This document shows, one piece after another, positions 35,383-44,443 of a stretch of DNA of 64,000 nucleotides; position 1 is the stretch's first letter; every line of letters begins with the position of its first letter. A program made the position numbers and the translations under genes. The stretch covers positions 1-64,000 of the forward strand of contig NZ_VUNL01000008.1 of the NCBI RefSeq assembly GCF_009697385.1, written 5' to 3'. Origin of the DNA: Wylensekiella montiformis. Lineage in GTDB: Bacteria; Bacillota; Negativicutes; Selenomonadales; Selenomonadaceae. The notes beneath the pieces were generated by a model. It was given only the letters and a program-made list of their open reading frames with translations. It did no database searches and had not been told where the DNA came from.

Positions 35383-36182
35383 TCGACCTCAAATCCAAAT
35401 CTTGCGAAAATCCGAAGCCCTGCATCACTGCCGGCAAATGCTAGGAAATCATTCGCCAAAGCCGCCTGCTTTGCGTCACGGAGGACCGCAGCCGGATAAA
35501 CAATCGGCTTATGCGAGCCATCGGGAGCCTTTGCTGCTACCCGGACCTGATCCGACACCGCAGCATCCGTGGCATAAACCATGCCACAGTCCGCCTCTCC
35601 CGCTTCCACCCAGGAAAGAACCTGCCGTACATCCGAACCATAAACCGCTTTTGCCTTTACGGCATCGAGAAGCCCCAGATTTTTCAGCACTTCTTCGGAA
35701 TACTGACCAGCCGGCACCCCTTTCGGTTCCCCGAGCGCAATATGCTTTATCCCTGTTTCCGTCAGCTGACGAAAGTCACGGACAACTGCACCGCCGTCCC
35801 CGGGTACAATCAGAACCACTTCATTGCGAAGCAAATCCCGGCGCGTACCATCGGCAATCAAACCGTCTTTGGCCAGTGCATCCATCTGTTTCTGGGCCGC
35901 TGAGAAAAAAAGATCGCTCTCGCCCCCATTCTGAATGGCTTGCTGCAGCGCGCCCGAACTGCCAAAATTGAATACAATTTTTACCTCTGGATGCGCTTTT
36001 TCATACTCCGCAGCCAGTTCCTTCATCGCATCGGTCAGACTCGCTGCCGCCGAGACATGGAGTTCAGTCTGTCCGACCGGAGAAGAATACGAATCCGCCT
36101 CCTGCTGACCGCCGCAGCCTGCTGCCAGCAAAGCCGCTGCCAGCAGAATCACGATTCCTGCTCTCACCCATATCGTTTTCAT
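35379..36182 (-). CDS. modA: molybdate-binding lipoprotein
   Basis: 267 residues. The signal peptide with lipobox LAAGC (about residue 22) is followed by a periplasmic binding fold: LHVSAAASLTDAMKELAAEY, FNFGSSGALQQAIQNG and YGSDVRQVLSWVEAGEADCG, all typical of ModA. ATG 36182 follows AAAGGGGAG. It opens the modABC operon behind a terminator and a candidate Moco riboswitch. Confidence 0.93.
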   Translation of the reverse strand: MKTIWVRAGIVILLAAALLAAGCGGQQEADSYSSPVGQTELHVSAAASLTDAMKELAAEYEKAHPEVKIVFNFGSSGALQQAIQNGGESDLFFSAAQKQMDALAKDGLIADGTRRDLLRNEVVLIVPGDGGAVVRDFRQLTETGIKHIALGEPKGVPAGQYSEEVLKNLGLLDAVKAKAVYGSDVRQVLSWVEAGEADCGMVYATDAAVSDQVRVAAKAPDGSHKPIVYPAAVLRDAKQAALANDFLAFAGSDAGLRIFARFGFEVE

Positions 36183-36203
36183 AAGCTCCCCTTTCCTAAA
36201 CAC

Positions 36204-36248
36204 AAAAAACGGCTGTCTCCCTGTACTTTGCACAAAAAAACAGCCGTT
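36204..36248 (-). terminator. intrinsic terminator in the modABC leader
   Basis: On the minus strand AACGGCTGT and ACAGCCGTT form a stem followed by TTTTTTG. It lies after the Moco-type element and before modA, the place expected for transcription attenuation. Confidence 0.75.
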
Positions 36249-36288
36249 CAACGGGCGCACTTCCTCCACCCATAACGCGCTTGATATA

Positions 36289-36412
36289 TCGTGCTCCTTT
36301 TCAATAAGGAAGGTGCCAGAATTTCTTCTGCCGCCCAGTGCATCGCAAAAAAGGATACAGGCTCAACCGCATAGCAGATGAAGATGCCGTAGCGGCTTTC
36401 GCTCGGAGACAT
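36289..36412 (-). promoter_or_regulatory. candidate molybdenum-cofactor (Moco) riboswitch
   Basis: The leader starts at the predicted transcription start with TCTCCGAGC and CGCTACGGC. Its 3' half has GGGC-GGCAGAAGAAATTCTGGC-ACC (36331-36314 and flanks), then TTGAAAAGGAGCAC. The hairpin with a GAAGAAATTC apex between GGGC and CC, then AAAGG-GCAC, is the pattern I recall from Moco-family RNAs such as the moaA leader. The downstream terminator and modA fit the usual role. Confidence 0.6.
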
Positions 36413-36416
36413 TATT

Positions 36417-36446
36417 ATTATAAACGATAGGCTGTCTCTGCCGCAA
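36417..36446 (-). promoter_or_regulatory. promoter of modABC
   Basis: On the minus strand: TTGCGG (36446-36441), 18 bases, TATAAT (36422-36417). Confidence 0.65.
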
Positions 36447-36461
36447 CCTCACAGACAAAAA

Positions 36462-36481
36462 AGAGACGCCTGTGCGTCTCT
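36462..36481 (-). terminator. terminator of sigH
   Basis: AGAGACG/CGTCTCT stem whose first arm overlaps the sigH stop codon, followed on the minus strand by TTTTTTG. Confidence 0.75.
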
Positions 36482-37230
36482 CAATGACTCAGCCCATCGT
36501 CGTCCCTCACGCCTCTCAGCCGACGGTTGATGGAGCTAAGACCGCGGTAAACGGTATTAATATCCAGCTCATCCCCACGGTTTTCCATATACTTTTCCAG
36601 TTTTCGCTTGACACGCTGCAGCGCATTGTCGATGGATTTGACATGACGATGGAGCTCTTCCGCAATTTCCTGATAGGATTTTCCGTCCAGATAACTCATG
36701 AGTACCTTCCACTCCAAGTCAGAAAGGATCTCCTCCATCTTCTTCTCAATATCTACAAACTCTTCCCTGCTGATGACCAGTTCCTCAGGATCCGCCGCTT
36801 TTGCTCCGGACAAAACATCCAGCAGGGTACGATCCGAATCCTCATCATAAATCGGCTTGTTCAAGGAAATATAGGAATTCAGCGGTATGTGTTTCTGGCG
36901 CGTCGCTGTCTTGATGGCTGTAATAATCTGCCGCGTGACACACAGCTCCGCGAAGGCCCGGAACGAAGAAAGCTTATCGTTGCGAAAATCGCGGATGGCC
37001 TTATAAAATCCGATCATTCCTTCCTGAATGATGTCCTCGCGGTCCGCACCTATCAAAAAATAAGAACGCGCCTTGGCACGCACGAAATTGCGATATTTAT
37101 TGATCAGATAGTCGAGAGCAACTTTATCGTTTTTGTCCTTGATCCGCAGAAGAATTTCCTCGTCGTTAAGCTTATCAAAATCCCCATACAGTTCATCGTG
37201 TAAACTCTCTGTAGTTGGTTCTGCATCCAT
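36481..37230 (-). CDS. sigH: sigma factor SigH (Spo0H-like)
   Basis: 249 residues. Region 2 has LDYLINKYRNFVRAKARSYF and EDIIQEGMIGFYKAIRDF, and region 4 has LSDLEWKVLMSYLDGKSYQEIAEEL with helix-turn-helix. This is the SigH type, which in Bacillus directs competence and early sporulation and occurs in non-sporing relatives. ATG 37230 follows AAAGGGG. It has its own promoter and sits at the end of the conserved cysS-mrnC-rlmB-sigH cluster. Confidence 0.9.
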   Translation of the reverse strand: MDAEPTTESLHDELYGDFDKLNDEEILLRIKDKNDKVALDYLINKYRNFVRAKARSYFLIGADREDIIQEGMIGFYKAIRDFRNDKLSSFRAFAELCVTRQIITAIKTATRQKHIPLNSYISLNKPIYDEDSDRTLLDVLSGAKAADPEELVISREEFVDIEKKMEEILSDLEWKVLMSYLDGKSYQEIAEELHRHVKSIDNALQRVKRKLEKYMENRGDELDINTVYRGLSSINRRLRGVRDDDGLSH

Positions 37231-37291
37231 TGCACTTTCCCCTTTGTTGAAAACGCCTGTTTCTCCGTCTGTTGCTTCTCTCAATAAAAAA

Positions 37292-37321
37292 ATTATACTC
37301 CCTCTTTGTTGTTATCGTCAA
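37292..37321 (-). promoter_or_regulatory. promoter of sigH
   Basis: On the minus strand: TTGACG (37321-37316), 18 bases, TATAAT (37297-37292). Confidence 0.75.
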
Positions 37322-37413
37322 GGAACCAACTAGGACCATTTTCCCATCAAAGAGCAAAGGATTAAAAAATCTTCCCAAAAAGCGATCGTCGCATCGCCTC
37401 AAGCGGGAATACC

Positions 37414-38283
37414 TTACGATCTGGATCCATTCCGCTTCAACAGACGCTGCCGCATCACTTCGTACATCAGAATCGATCCCGCCACAGATGCATTGAGAGA
37501 ATTAATCCGGCCGGCCATCGGCATTCGGACAACGAAATCACATTGCTCCCGCGTCAGACGTGACATGCCATGTCCTTCGCTGCCAATCACCAAAACCAGC
37601 GGGCCTGTAAGATCCGCCTCATAATAAGTCTGCTCTCCGCCCATGTCTGCGCCGGCCACCCACATTCCCTTTTGCTTGAGCTCGCGCAGGGTCTGTGAAA
37701 TATTGCCGATCCGGGCAACCGGAACGTACTCCACGGCTCCGGCAGAAGTTTTGGCCACCGTCGCGTTCAGCGGTACACTGCGCCGCTTCGGTATCAAAAC
37801 ACCATGAACGCCAGCAGCATCAGCCGTACGCAGCAGCGCACCAAGATTATGCGGATCTTCCAATTCATCCAGCAGTAAAAGAAAAGGCGGCTCTTCCTTT
37901 TCTGCAGCCCGTTTCAGAATATCCTCCAGCTCCGCATACGCAACAGGCGATACATACGCCAGAACGCCCTGATGCCGCATCCCCCCCGCCAAAGCTTCCA
38001 GTTTTGACCGGTTGACCGACTGCACCACGATGCCTCGCTCTCTGGCCAGCGAAAGAATCTCCTTTACGCTCCCCGCCCGATCGCCCTCGGCCAGCAAAAT
38101 CTTATTGATGCCCCGTTCTGACCGCAGCGCCTCAATCACTGCATTGCGTCCAATAAGTACATCCTCCGGGAGTTTTTTCCCTTCCGTACGAGATAAATCA
38201 TGTTTTTCTATCGGTTTGTTCCGATTGTTTCGTTTTTGCTTTTTCTTTTCTTCCCATTCGCCTTTTTTTGAGTTACGCTGCAT
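37414..38283 (-). CDS. rlmB: 23S rRNA (guanosine-2'-O-)-methyltransferase RlmB
   Basis: SpoU-family enzyme, 289 residues. A basic N-terminal extension of about 40 residues (rich in Lys, Arg, Asn) precedes the substrate-binding domain (LIGRNAVIEAL) and the knotted SPOUT fold: LDELEDPHNLGALLRTADAAG, VIGSEGHGMSRL and PMAGRINSLNASVAGSILMYE form the SAM pocket. ATG 38283 follows GGGAGG. Confidence 0.93.
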   Translation of the reverse strand: MQRNSKKGEWEEKKKQKRNNRNKPIEKHDLSRTEGKKLPEDVLIGRNAVIEALRSERGINKILLAEGDRAGSVKEILSLARERGIVVQSVNRSKLEALAGGMRHQGVLAYVSPVAYAELEDILKRAAEKEEPPFLLLLDELEDPHNLGALLRTADAAGVHGVLIPKRRSVPLNATVAKTSAGAVEYVPVARIGNISQTLRELKQKGMWVAGADMGGEQTYYEADLTGPLVLVIGSEGHGMSRLTREQCDFVVRMPMAGRINSLNASVAGSILMYEVMRQRLLKRNGSRS

Positions 38284-38339
38284 GTACGCCTCCCGAATCA
38301 CTCGACCATTCTGCCGGCTCTCGTCGTCCGGCCCGTCTG

Positions 38340-39056
38340 TTACTTTTCCTGCAGCAAATCCGATGAAGCTTCGGCCTCCCGCCGCTTCATCATCTCAGAA
38401 AACCGTCCGCAAGTCAGCTCTCCCTCCGGGCAGGAGCCCGTCTGAATACAAGTCGCACCAGCACGGAAAAAGAGCGCCGGCGCTACCTTCTTAACCTCCG
38501 CCAGCATCTTATAGGCCATTTCCCGAATTTCCCACTGTGCCCGATTACAACAGCGCAGGTTGAAAAAATGAAGCAGACTGCGCGCGTTCATCGTGACAAG
38601 AATCTTCGTCTCTGTCGCATTCGCCAAGACATACCGTGCATCTTCCTTCGGGATGCCCATATCCGTCAGCACATCATAAGTGTTGCGAATCTCCGCAATG
38701 ATCCGCTCAAAGCATGCCCTGGCCTCCGGCTTTGCTGCAATCGACGGCGGCACGATATATTCAAATCCATGGGCGGCCACATAGCGCTGCGACTGCTGGT
38801 CATAACTCGCGATACGGTGGCGCACCAACTGATGGGTAAGTACACGGCTCACGCCTTCAATGCCGAAGGTGAAAGAAACATGCTCCAGCGTCGATCCATG
38901 CCCGATCGTTACCATCTTGCGAACCATTTTTTTTACCACGGCATCATCCATACGGTCGGCCAGTTCCTCTGCTCCACTGGCCGAATAGCACAAACGGGCC
39001 GCCATGGCAACAACGCGTTCCGGATCCGGTGTATATTCCAGAAGTTTAACCTTCAT
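38340..39056 (-). CDS. thyX: FAD-dependent thymidylate synthase ThyX
   Basis: 238 residues. The ThyX motif [14 protein letters not shown] (about 80-93) matches RHRxxSxxxxSxR; [13 protein letters not shown] binds FAD and dUMP. It makes dTMP using methylene-tetrahydrofolate and reduced FAD. Its ATG overlaps the mrnC stop (ATGA). In Bacillus this cluster has no thyX at this position, so it is a lineage-specific insertion. Confidence 0.95.
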   Translation of the reverse strand: MKVKLLEYTPDPERVVAMAARLCYSASGAEELADRMDDAVVKKMVRKMVTIGHGSTLEHVSFTFGIEGVSRVLTHQLVRHRIASYDQQSQRYVAAHGFEYIVPPSIAAKPEARACFERIIAEIRNTYDVLTDMGIPKEDARYVLANATETKILVTMNARSLLHFFNLRCCNRAQWEIREMAYKMLAEVKKVAPALFFRAGATCIQTGSCPEGELTCGRFSEMMKRREAEASSDLLQEK

Positions 39057-39553
39057 CGTTTGTTCTCCTTATGTTTCCCAATTTTCTTCATCATGGCACG
39101 GGCAATCACTTGAAACGATGCTTCGCCGATTTCCCGCAGCCTTTTTTCCTGTCCGGACAAATAGAGGCTGCCGAGAACCGCCTCAAATCCTGTGCTGGAG
39201 TGATACTCTGCTACGCTGGCGCTGCGTGGTGCGTGGCTTTTGGCATTGCGCCCGCGGCGGTAAATCCCTTTTTCATCTTCTGTAAGCATCGTCTCAATGC
39301 CGAGATACGCCCGATGCTGCCACACAGCCGAGACGATCTGCATGCTGAACATATGCAAAGCCCGTACCTGAGCCTGCTCATAAGAAAGCAGCCGCGTACG
39401 TACAAAAAGATGGAACCAGGCATCGCCGATATAAGCCAAAACCAATGGATTCATCTGCCGCACTTCTGCCGCATCATAACGCTCGCGAATGCCGCCCTCG
39501 CCGTCCGGCTCGAACATCATCGCAACCAGACGCTGTAATTGTCCAAACTTCAT
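39053..39553 (-). CDS. mrnC: mini-ribonuclease III
   Basis: 166 residues. RNase III catalytic domain without a dsRNA-binding domain: [18 protein letters not shown] holds the catalytic Asp, and [15 protein letters not shown] the second acidic site. It trims 23S rRNA ends in Firmicutes. ATG 39553 overlaps the cysS stop (ATGA). Confidence 0.93.
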   Translation of the reverse strand: MKFGQLQRLVAMMFEPDGEGGIRERYDAAEVRQMNPLVLAYIGDAWFHLFVRTRLLSYEQAQVRALHMFSMQIVSAVWQHRAYLGIETMLTEDEKGIYRRGRNAKSHAPRSASVAEYHSSTGFEAVLGSLYLSGQEKRLREIGEASFQVIARAMMKKIGKHKENKR

Positions 39554-40986
39554 ATGCGTTTCCACCGTACCCCGTTCGGCGTATCTTCAAGAACAATACC
39601 AAGATCTTTGAGATCATCGCGGATGCGGTCGGCCAGCGCCCAGTTCTTATTTTGCCGCGCTTCCTGCCGGATCGCTGCGATCAGCGACATAAGTTTTTCC
39701 GTCAGGCCGTCGTCCTCTGCACCTTTTTTCTGTTCGAAAAGGCCGAGAATATCAGCCATATCATCCCAAATGCCTTTTACCTCCGCAAAAGCTTCCGCAT
39801 CAAATCCCTTACCGGAATTTGCCACTTCCTGATAATAGATATTGATTTCTTTGGAAAGCGCAAACATCTGGCTGATTGCCAGCGCCGTATTGAAATCATC
39901 CTCCATCGCCTCGTCAAAGGCAGCCCGGCACTCTGCCGCTTTCCGGACGAGTTCCGACTCACGCTCTTTGGCGGACGGCCAGGTCTTATCTGCCAATTCC
40001 TGAATGTACTCCTGTGTATTGGCCAGACGTCCCAAACTGGTCTGCGCTTCTTTCAAGCGTTCGTCACTGAAATCCAGCGGACTGCGGTAATGCGTCTGGA
40101 GGATAAAGAACCGGACCACTTCTCCAGAATACTCTTGCAAAATGTCTTTAACGGTAAAGAAATTATTCCGGGATTTTGACATTTTTTCATTGTGAATGGT
40201 AATAAAGCCATTATGCAGCCAATATCTGGCAAAACTGTGATCATCGCCAATGCATGCCTGCGACTGAGCGATTTCATTCTCATGATGCGGAAAAATAAGA
40301 TCACTTCCGCCGCCATGGAAATCAAACGTTTCCCCCAGATACTTGAGAGACATCGCCGAACATTCAATATGCCAGCCCGGGCGTCCATTTCCCCACGGGC
40401 TCTCCCAGCTCGGCTCTCCCGGCTTGGCAGCTTTCCAAAGCGCAAAATCCATGGGATGATGCTTACGCTCATCCACCTCGATGCGCGCACCGGCCTGCAT
40501 ATCCTCCAGCTTGCGCCCGCTGAGTTTCCCATACCCCGCAAATTTTTCCACGCTGTAGAACACATCCCCATTTTCCACAGCATAAGCATATCCTTTATCC
40601 ACCAGAGTCTGAACCATACGAATGATATCCGGAATGGTTTCGCTGACACGCGGGTACACATCGGCATGCCGAACGTTGAGCGCATCCATGGCTTCAAAAT
40701 AGGCCTTGATATAACGGCCGGATATGTCACTCCACGAAAGGCCTTCCTCCTTCGCCGTCCGGATGATTTTATCATCAACATCCGTAAAATTCTGGATATA
40801 GCGAACCTGATACCCCTTGGACGAAAAATACCGGCGGATTACGTCCCATGTGACGAACGGGCGGGCATTGCCGATATGCGGATGATTGTACGGCGTTACT
40901 CCGCAGCAATAAATGCTGACCTTCCCTTCCTCCAGCGGCTTGAACGGTTCTTTTTGACGTGACATCGTATTGTAAACTTTCAGCAT
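39550..40986 (-). CDS. cysS: cysteinyl-tRNA synthetase
   Basis: 478 residues. The zinc/active-site [16 protein letters not shown] contains the HIGH-type HIGN, and KMSKS is present in [21 protein letters not shown] and [11 protein letters not shown] supply further zinc ligands. ATG 40986 follows GAGGAG. No T-box is seen upstream; it is read from the ispDF operon. Confidence 0.96.
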   Translation of the reverse strand: MLKVYNTMSRQKEPFKPLEEGKVSIYCCGVTPYNHPHIGNARPFVTWDVIRRYFSSKGYQVRYIQNFTDVDDKIIRTAKEEGLSWSDISGRYIKAYFEAMDALNVRHADVYPRVSETIPDIIRMVQTLVDKGYAYAVENGDVFYSVEKFAGYGKLSGRKLEDMQAGARIEVDERKHHPMDFALWKAAKPGEPSWESPWGNGRPGWHIECSAMSLKYLGETFDFHGGGSDLIFPHHENEIAQSQACIGDDHSFARYWLHNGFITIHNEKMSKSRNNFFTVKDILQEYSGEVVRFFILQTHYRSPLDFSDERLKEAQTSLGRLANTQEYIQELADKTWPSAKERESELVRKAAECRAAFDEAMEDDFNTALAISQMFALSKEINIYYQEVANSGKGFDAEAFAEVKGIWDDMADILGLFEQKKGAEDDGLTEKLMSLIAAIRQEARQNKNWALADRIRDDLKDLGIVLEDTPNGVRWKRI

Positions 40987-41022
40987 AATTTCTCCTCGCA
41001 ATCCATGGATTTCCAATGGTTC

Positions 41023-41499
41023 TCAAACCTTCTCAATCCCTGCTACCGCATAAGCGGAAATTCCCTGCTCCGAACCGGTAAATCCCAGCTTTTCTTCTGT
41101 CGTAGCCTTGACATTGACCTGTTCCAAAGCCAGTCCAAGCACTCTGGCAATATTTTGGTTCATCTGCGGAATATAATCCTTCAGTTTTGGGCGCTGTGCC
41201 ACAACCGTCGCGTCGACATTGCCGATCACATACCCTTTTCCCTCCAGCAGAACACGAACCCGCGCCAAGAGATCCATACTGTCTGCCCCCTCATAGCGCG
41301 GGTCTGTATCAGGAAAATGACGGCCGATATCCCCCAGTGCCGCAGCACCAAGCAATGCGTCTGAAATCGCATGAAGCAGCACATCCGCATCCGAATGTCC
41401 CAGCAGTCCCAGCGAATGAGGAACCGTGACACCGCCGAGTATCAAGCGCCGTCCTTCCGTCAACCGATGGACATCATATCCCATGCCAAATCTCGTCAT
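41023..41499 (-). CDS. ispF: 2-C-methyl-D-erythritol 2,4-cyclodiphosphate synthase
   Basis: MEP-pathway enzyme, 158 residues. GMGYDVHRL provides the zinc Asp/His, [20 protein letters not shown] the second site, and [10 protein letters not shown] the nucleotide site. Its ATG overlaps the ispD stop (ATGA). Confidence 0.96.
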   Translation of the reverse strand: MTRFGMGYDVHRLTEGRRLILGGVTVPHSLGLLGHSDADVLLHAISDALLGAAALGDIGRHFPDTDPRYEGADSMDLLARVRVLLEGKGYVIGNVDATVVAQRPKLKDYIPQMNQNIARVLGLALEQVNVKATTEEKLGFTGSEQGISAYAVAGIEKV

Positions 41500-42278
41500 A
41501 TTTTCTCCTCCTCGTCGCCGACGGCACCCGGATGCCTTTTTCCCCAGACGTTCCGGGCCTGTCGCGCCGCAGCGCGTACCAATCCTCCCGCACCGCTCTG
41601 CGCCTGACGCAGAAAGGCTTCCGCGATCAAAAGATCTTCCGGCGTCGTCACCTTGATATTGCTGTATTCGCTCATAACCACATGAACCGGCCAGCCGAGC
41701 CGCTCCACCAGGCTGGCATCATCAGTTCCCAGGAAGCCGTCTGCCTCGGCCTTTTGATTGGCTTCCAACAGCAGATCACGACGGAACCCCTGCGGTGTCT
41801 GCACTGCCCATAGCGACGACCGGGGCGGCGTAGAGCGAACTATGCCCTCCTGAGAAACCGCTTTAATGGTATTCTTTTCCGGCACAGCCGCAACGGCCGC
41901 ACCATGAACGCGGGCAGCCGCAATAACTGCTTCAATGGTTCGGGGCGTAACCAAAGGACGTGCTGCATCATGGACCAGCACGATATCATTTTGCGCAGAA
42001 ACGGCATCCAGTCCGTTCCGAACAGAATACTGACGCTCCGAACCGCCTGCCACCACCCGGCAGGGTTTGAGTCCCGGTGTTTCAGCCAGAATCGCCGACA
42101 AACGCTTGACTTCTTCTGCTCCCGTCACAACAATCAACTCGTCGACAGCGGAAACCGAAGAAAACGTACGGAGCGTCCTTTCCAGCATCGGCGTTCCGGC
42201 CAAATCCAGAAAGACTTTGTTGATTCCCGCCTTCATGCGTTTTCCCTGACCTGCCGCAGGAAAAATAACACTAACCAA
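41496..42278 (-). CDS. ispD: 2-C-methyl-D-erythritol 4-phosphate cytidylyltransferase
   Basis: MEP-pathway enzyme, about 260 residues. The N-terminal AAGQGKRM binds [14 protein letters not shown] and TDDASLVE are diagnostic. The start is TTG 42278, eight bases after AGGAGG. The protein carries an unusual C-terminal tail of about 30 residues (from [13 protein letters not shown]) beyond the family end. Confidence 0.94.
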   Translation of the reverse strand: MVSVIFPAAGQGKRMKAGINKVFLDLAGTPMLERTLRTFSSVSAVDELIVVTGAEEVKRLSAILAETPGLKPCRVVAGGSERQYSVRNGLDAVSAQNDIVLVHDAARPLVTPRTIEAVIAAARVHGAAVAAVPEKNTIKAVSQEGIVRSTPPRSSLWAVQTPQGFRRDLLLEANQKAEADGFLGTDDASLVERLGWPVHVVMSEYSNIKVTTPEDLLIAEAFLRQAQSGAGGLVRAAARQARNVWGKRHPGAVGDEEEKI

Positions 42279-42329
42279 GCTCCATACCTCCTAAGATAGC
42301 CTTCCCCATGTCGGAGAAGGCTATATCCT

Positions 42330-43484
42330 TCATTGTTTTGGTTTTGCAAAGATCATTCTGCCAGCTGCCGTCTGCAGCGCAGAAGTGACCTCGACATCAA
42401 TGATTTCGTTCATATAGCGATGTCCGTTCTCAATAACGATCATTGTACCATCATCCAGATAAGCTACGCCCTGCCCCGGCTCTTTTCCAGACTTGACTAC
42501 AGAAACCCGCATCGTCTCTCCCGGAATGACCACGGGCTTGACCGCATTGGACAGCTCATTGATATTCAGCACCTCAACGCCGCGCAGCTGTGCGACTTTA
42601 TTCAAATTGAAATCATTGGTGATGATTTTTCCGCCCACCTGCTGGCCCAAACGAACCAGTTTGGAATCCACCTCGGCAATATCATCAAAATCCGTATTGC
42701 TGATCTTGACCTGCACACGGGTTCCCTTGCGGATCCGCTGCAGAATGTCCAGCCCCCGGCGGCCGCGTGTACGCTTTAGTGAATCCGATGAATCGGCAAT
42801 ATGCTGTAATTCCTCCAAAACGAAAACCGGAATCAGCAGCGTCCCCTCAATGAAGCCTGTTTCACAGATGTCCGCAATGCGTCCATCAATAATCACACTC
42901 GTATCCAACAGCTTATAGCCTGCCCCGGACGATTCAGATGATGACGCACTGGCCGACTGGCCTTCCGATTGCAGACGGGAACGATCCCTTGCTATCTCCC
43001 TCATAAACTTCGGGATAAAATCAAACAGGCCGACCAGCTCTTTTCGCTTTTTTATGGTGACATGTATCCCGAGATAGCCAAAGACAATACTGAAAATAAC
43101 CGGAATATACTCTCCGACAATCGGAATTCTGGAAAAAGCATATCCCAACAGATTTGCTATAATAAGTCCGATAAAAAGCCCGACAGCCCCCGCGATCACA
43201 TCATGAATCGGCATCTTGCTCAGCTGGATTTCCACCCAGACCGAAAAGCGCTTCAGCTGACGGATCAAATAGGACGACAAGGCAAAACCGATAGCACCGC
43301 CCAGCACAGCTCCGAATAAAAGACAAACCATACCGGCAAACGTGAGTTTAAAAATCCCCATATCCGCCTTGAGAACCTCGGTACTGATAAATGCAGTGAG
43401 TACGGGACTGGCCAGACTCAGCAAAGCCCCTCCGGCAATCGCCATAAAAAAGGAAATAAAAAATCGCAGCACTCTATCCAGCAT
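42330..43484 (-). CDS. yacL: PIN/TRAM-domain membrane protein (YacL-like)
   Basis: 384 residues. Four membrane helices (about 1-155) are followed by a PIN nuclease-like domain (LLDTSVIIDGRIADICETGF, with the acidic DTS, EEL and TND positions) and a C-terminal TRAM RNA-binding domain (about 320-375). Its start follows AAGGGGGTG. It heads the ispDF operon, as in Bacillus. The precise target RNA is unknown. Confidence 0.92.
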   Translation of the reverse strand: MLDRVLRFFISFFMAIAGGALLSLASPVLTAFISTEVLKADMGIFKLTFAGMVCLLFGAVLGGAIGFALSSYLIRQLKRFSVWVEIQLSKMPIHDVIAGAVGLFIGLIIANLLGYAFSRIPIVGEYIPVIFSIVFGYLGIHVTIKKRKELVGLFDFIPKFMREIARDRSRLQSEGQSASASSSESSGAGYKLLDTSVIIDGRIADICETGFIEGTLLIPVFVLEELQHIADSSDSLKRTRGRRGLDILQRIRKGTRVQVKISNTDFDDIAEVDSKLVRLGQQVGGKIITNDFNLNKVAQLRGVEVLNINELSNAVKPVVIPGETMRVSVVKSGKEPGQGVAYLDDGTMIVIENGHRYMNEIIDVEVTSALQTAAGRMIFAKPKQ

Positions 43485-43531
43485 GCTTTTTCACCCCCTT
43501 ACCAAATAAAATAAAAAATACATACAGACTC

Positions 43532-43561
43532 AGTATAGACAATTCCGCCCTTTTATGTCAA
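43532..43561 (-). promoter_or_regulatory. promoter of the yacL-ispDF-cysS operon
   Basis: On the minus strand: TTGACA (43561-43556), 18 bases, TATACT (43537-43532). Confidence 0.75.
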
Positions 43562-43594
43562 CCCGACTCTCCTCCTTGCCGGAATCCACAAAAA

Positions 43595-43632
43595 GAATAC
43601 GGGCCTTCCTCAAACGGAACGGTCCGTATTTT
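43595..43632 (-). terminator. terminator after the CarD-like gene
   Basis: AATACGG / CCGTATT stem, followed on the minus strand by CTTTTTG, separating the carD-like gene from the yacL promoter. Confidence 0.65.
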
Positions 43633-43644
43633 CCCTCGCTGCCT

Positions 43645-44139
43645 TTAATGTTTCTTATGACTGCGCGTCAAAACATCCTCCATCCAGTCCTCTACCTCTT
43701 CCGGAGTTTTATCACAGGCAAACACCAGCTCGCTGATCAGAATCTGCCGGGCCAGATCCATCAGGCGACGCTCCCCGGATGAAATTTTATGCTGGCGGTC
43801 CTGCAGAATCAGATTGCGGGCGACAGCTGCCACATCACGGATATCCCCGCTCTTCATGCGCTCCAAATTGGCATGAAAGCGCTTATTCCAACTGCCTGCA
43901 GCCCGCTCAGGCTTATCCTCAAGCACATCCTGCACTTCACCGATCCGGTTTTCCGGTATCACATCACGCAGTCCGGCATTCTCGACATTGTCTGTCGGGA
44001 TCATCACCTTCATGTTCCCCAGCGGCATCTGGAGTACATAATACGACTTTCCCTCGCCCAATACCTCACAAGTCTCGATTCCAGAGATCACTCCTGCGCC
44101 ATGCATCGGATAGACCACCTTATCCCCTACCTGCAGCAA
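43645..44139 (-). CDS. CarD/CdnL-type transcriptional regulator
   Basis: 164 residues. The N-terminal RNA-polymerase-interacting domain has VGDKVVYPMHGAGVISGIE, and a helical DNA-binding C-terminus follows (KRFHANLERMKSGDI, SSGERRLMDLARQIL). CarD proteins stabilise open promoter complexes, often at rRNA promoters. The start is TTG 44139, seven bases after GAGGGGG; a GTG two codons earlier is too close to that site. Confidence 0.88.
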   Translation of the reverse strand: MLQVGDKVVYPMHGAGVISGIETCEVLGEGKSYYVLQMPLGNMKVMIPTDNVENAGLRDVIPENRIGEVQDVLEDKPERAAGSWNKRFHANLERMKSGDIRDVAAVARNLILQDRQHKISSGERRLMDLARQILISELVFACDKTPEEVEDWMEDVLTRSHKKH

Positions 44140-44145
44140 ACACAC

Positions 44146-44443
44146 ACCCCCTCATAACGACAAAACTACCTGCGTTTAGTATAACATAATTCTTTTGTTT
44201 TTTAAAGATAAAATTAATTATTTTAGCATATAACACTTTTATAGTCAATACATAAAATCGGTCTTGTGATTGCAATTTTTCAGAGTTCCGGGATATTTTT
44301 TAAAAGCGCTTAACATACATAAAATCGGGGATCTTTGCCTAAAGAAAAGAAGCATCTGTAGCAGCCGAGATCAGCCGCCACAGATGCTTCTTTCTTTAGG
44401 GGGTCATCATAAAGGGAAATAGGAGGTAATAAGGGGTATATTA
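44146..44443. other. AT-rich intergenic region with terminator
   Basis: 298 non-coding bases, markedly AT-rich. They hold the likely carD promoter (TATACT on the minus strand near 44180), a cre/LacI-operator-like TAAAAGCGCTTAAC at 44301-44314, and the terminator at 44339-44398. No gene is seen. Confidence 0.6.
44339..44398 (-). terminator. terminator of the pectin operon
   Basis: CTAAAGAAAGAAGCATCTGT-type arms pair across about 20 bases (GAAGCATCTGT / ACAGATGCTTC with further pairing of the flanks). It lies directly after the GH105 gene on the minus strand. Confidence 0.75.
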
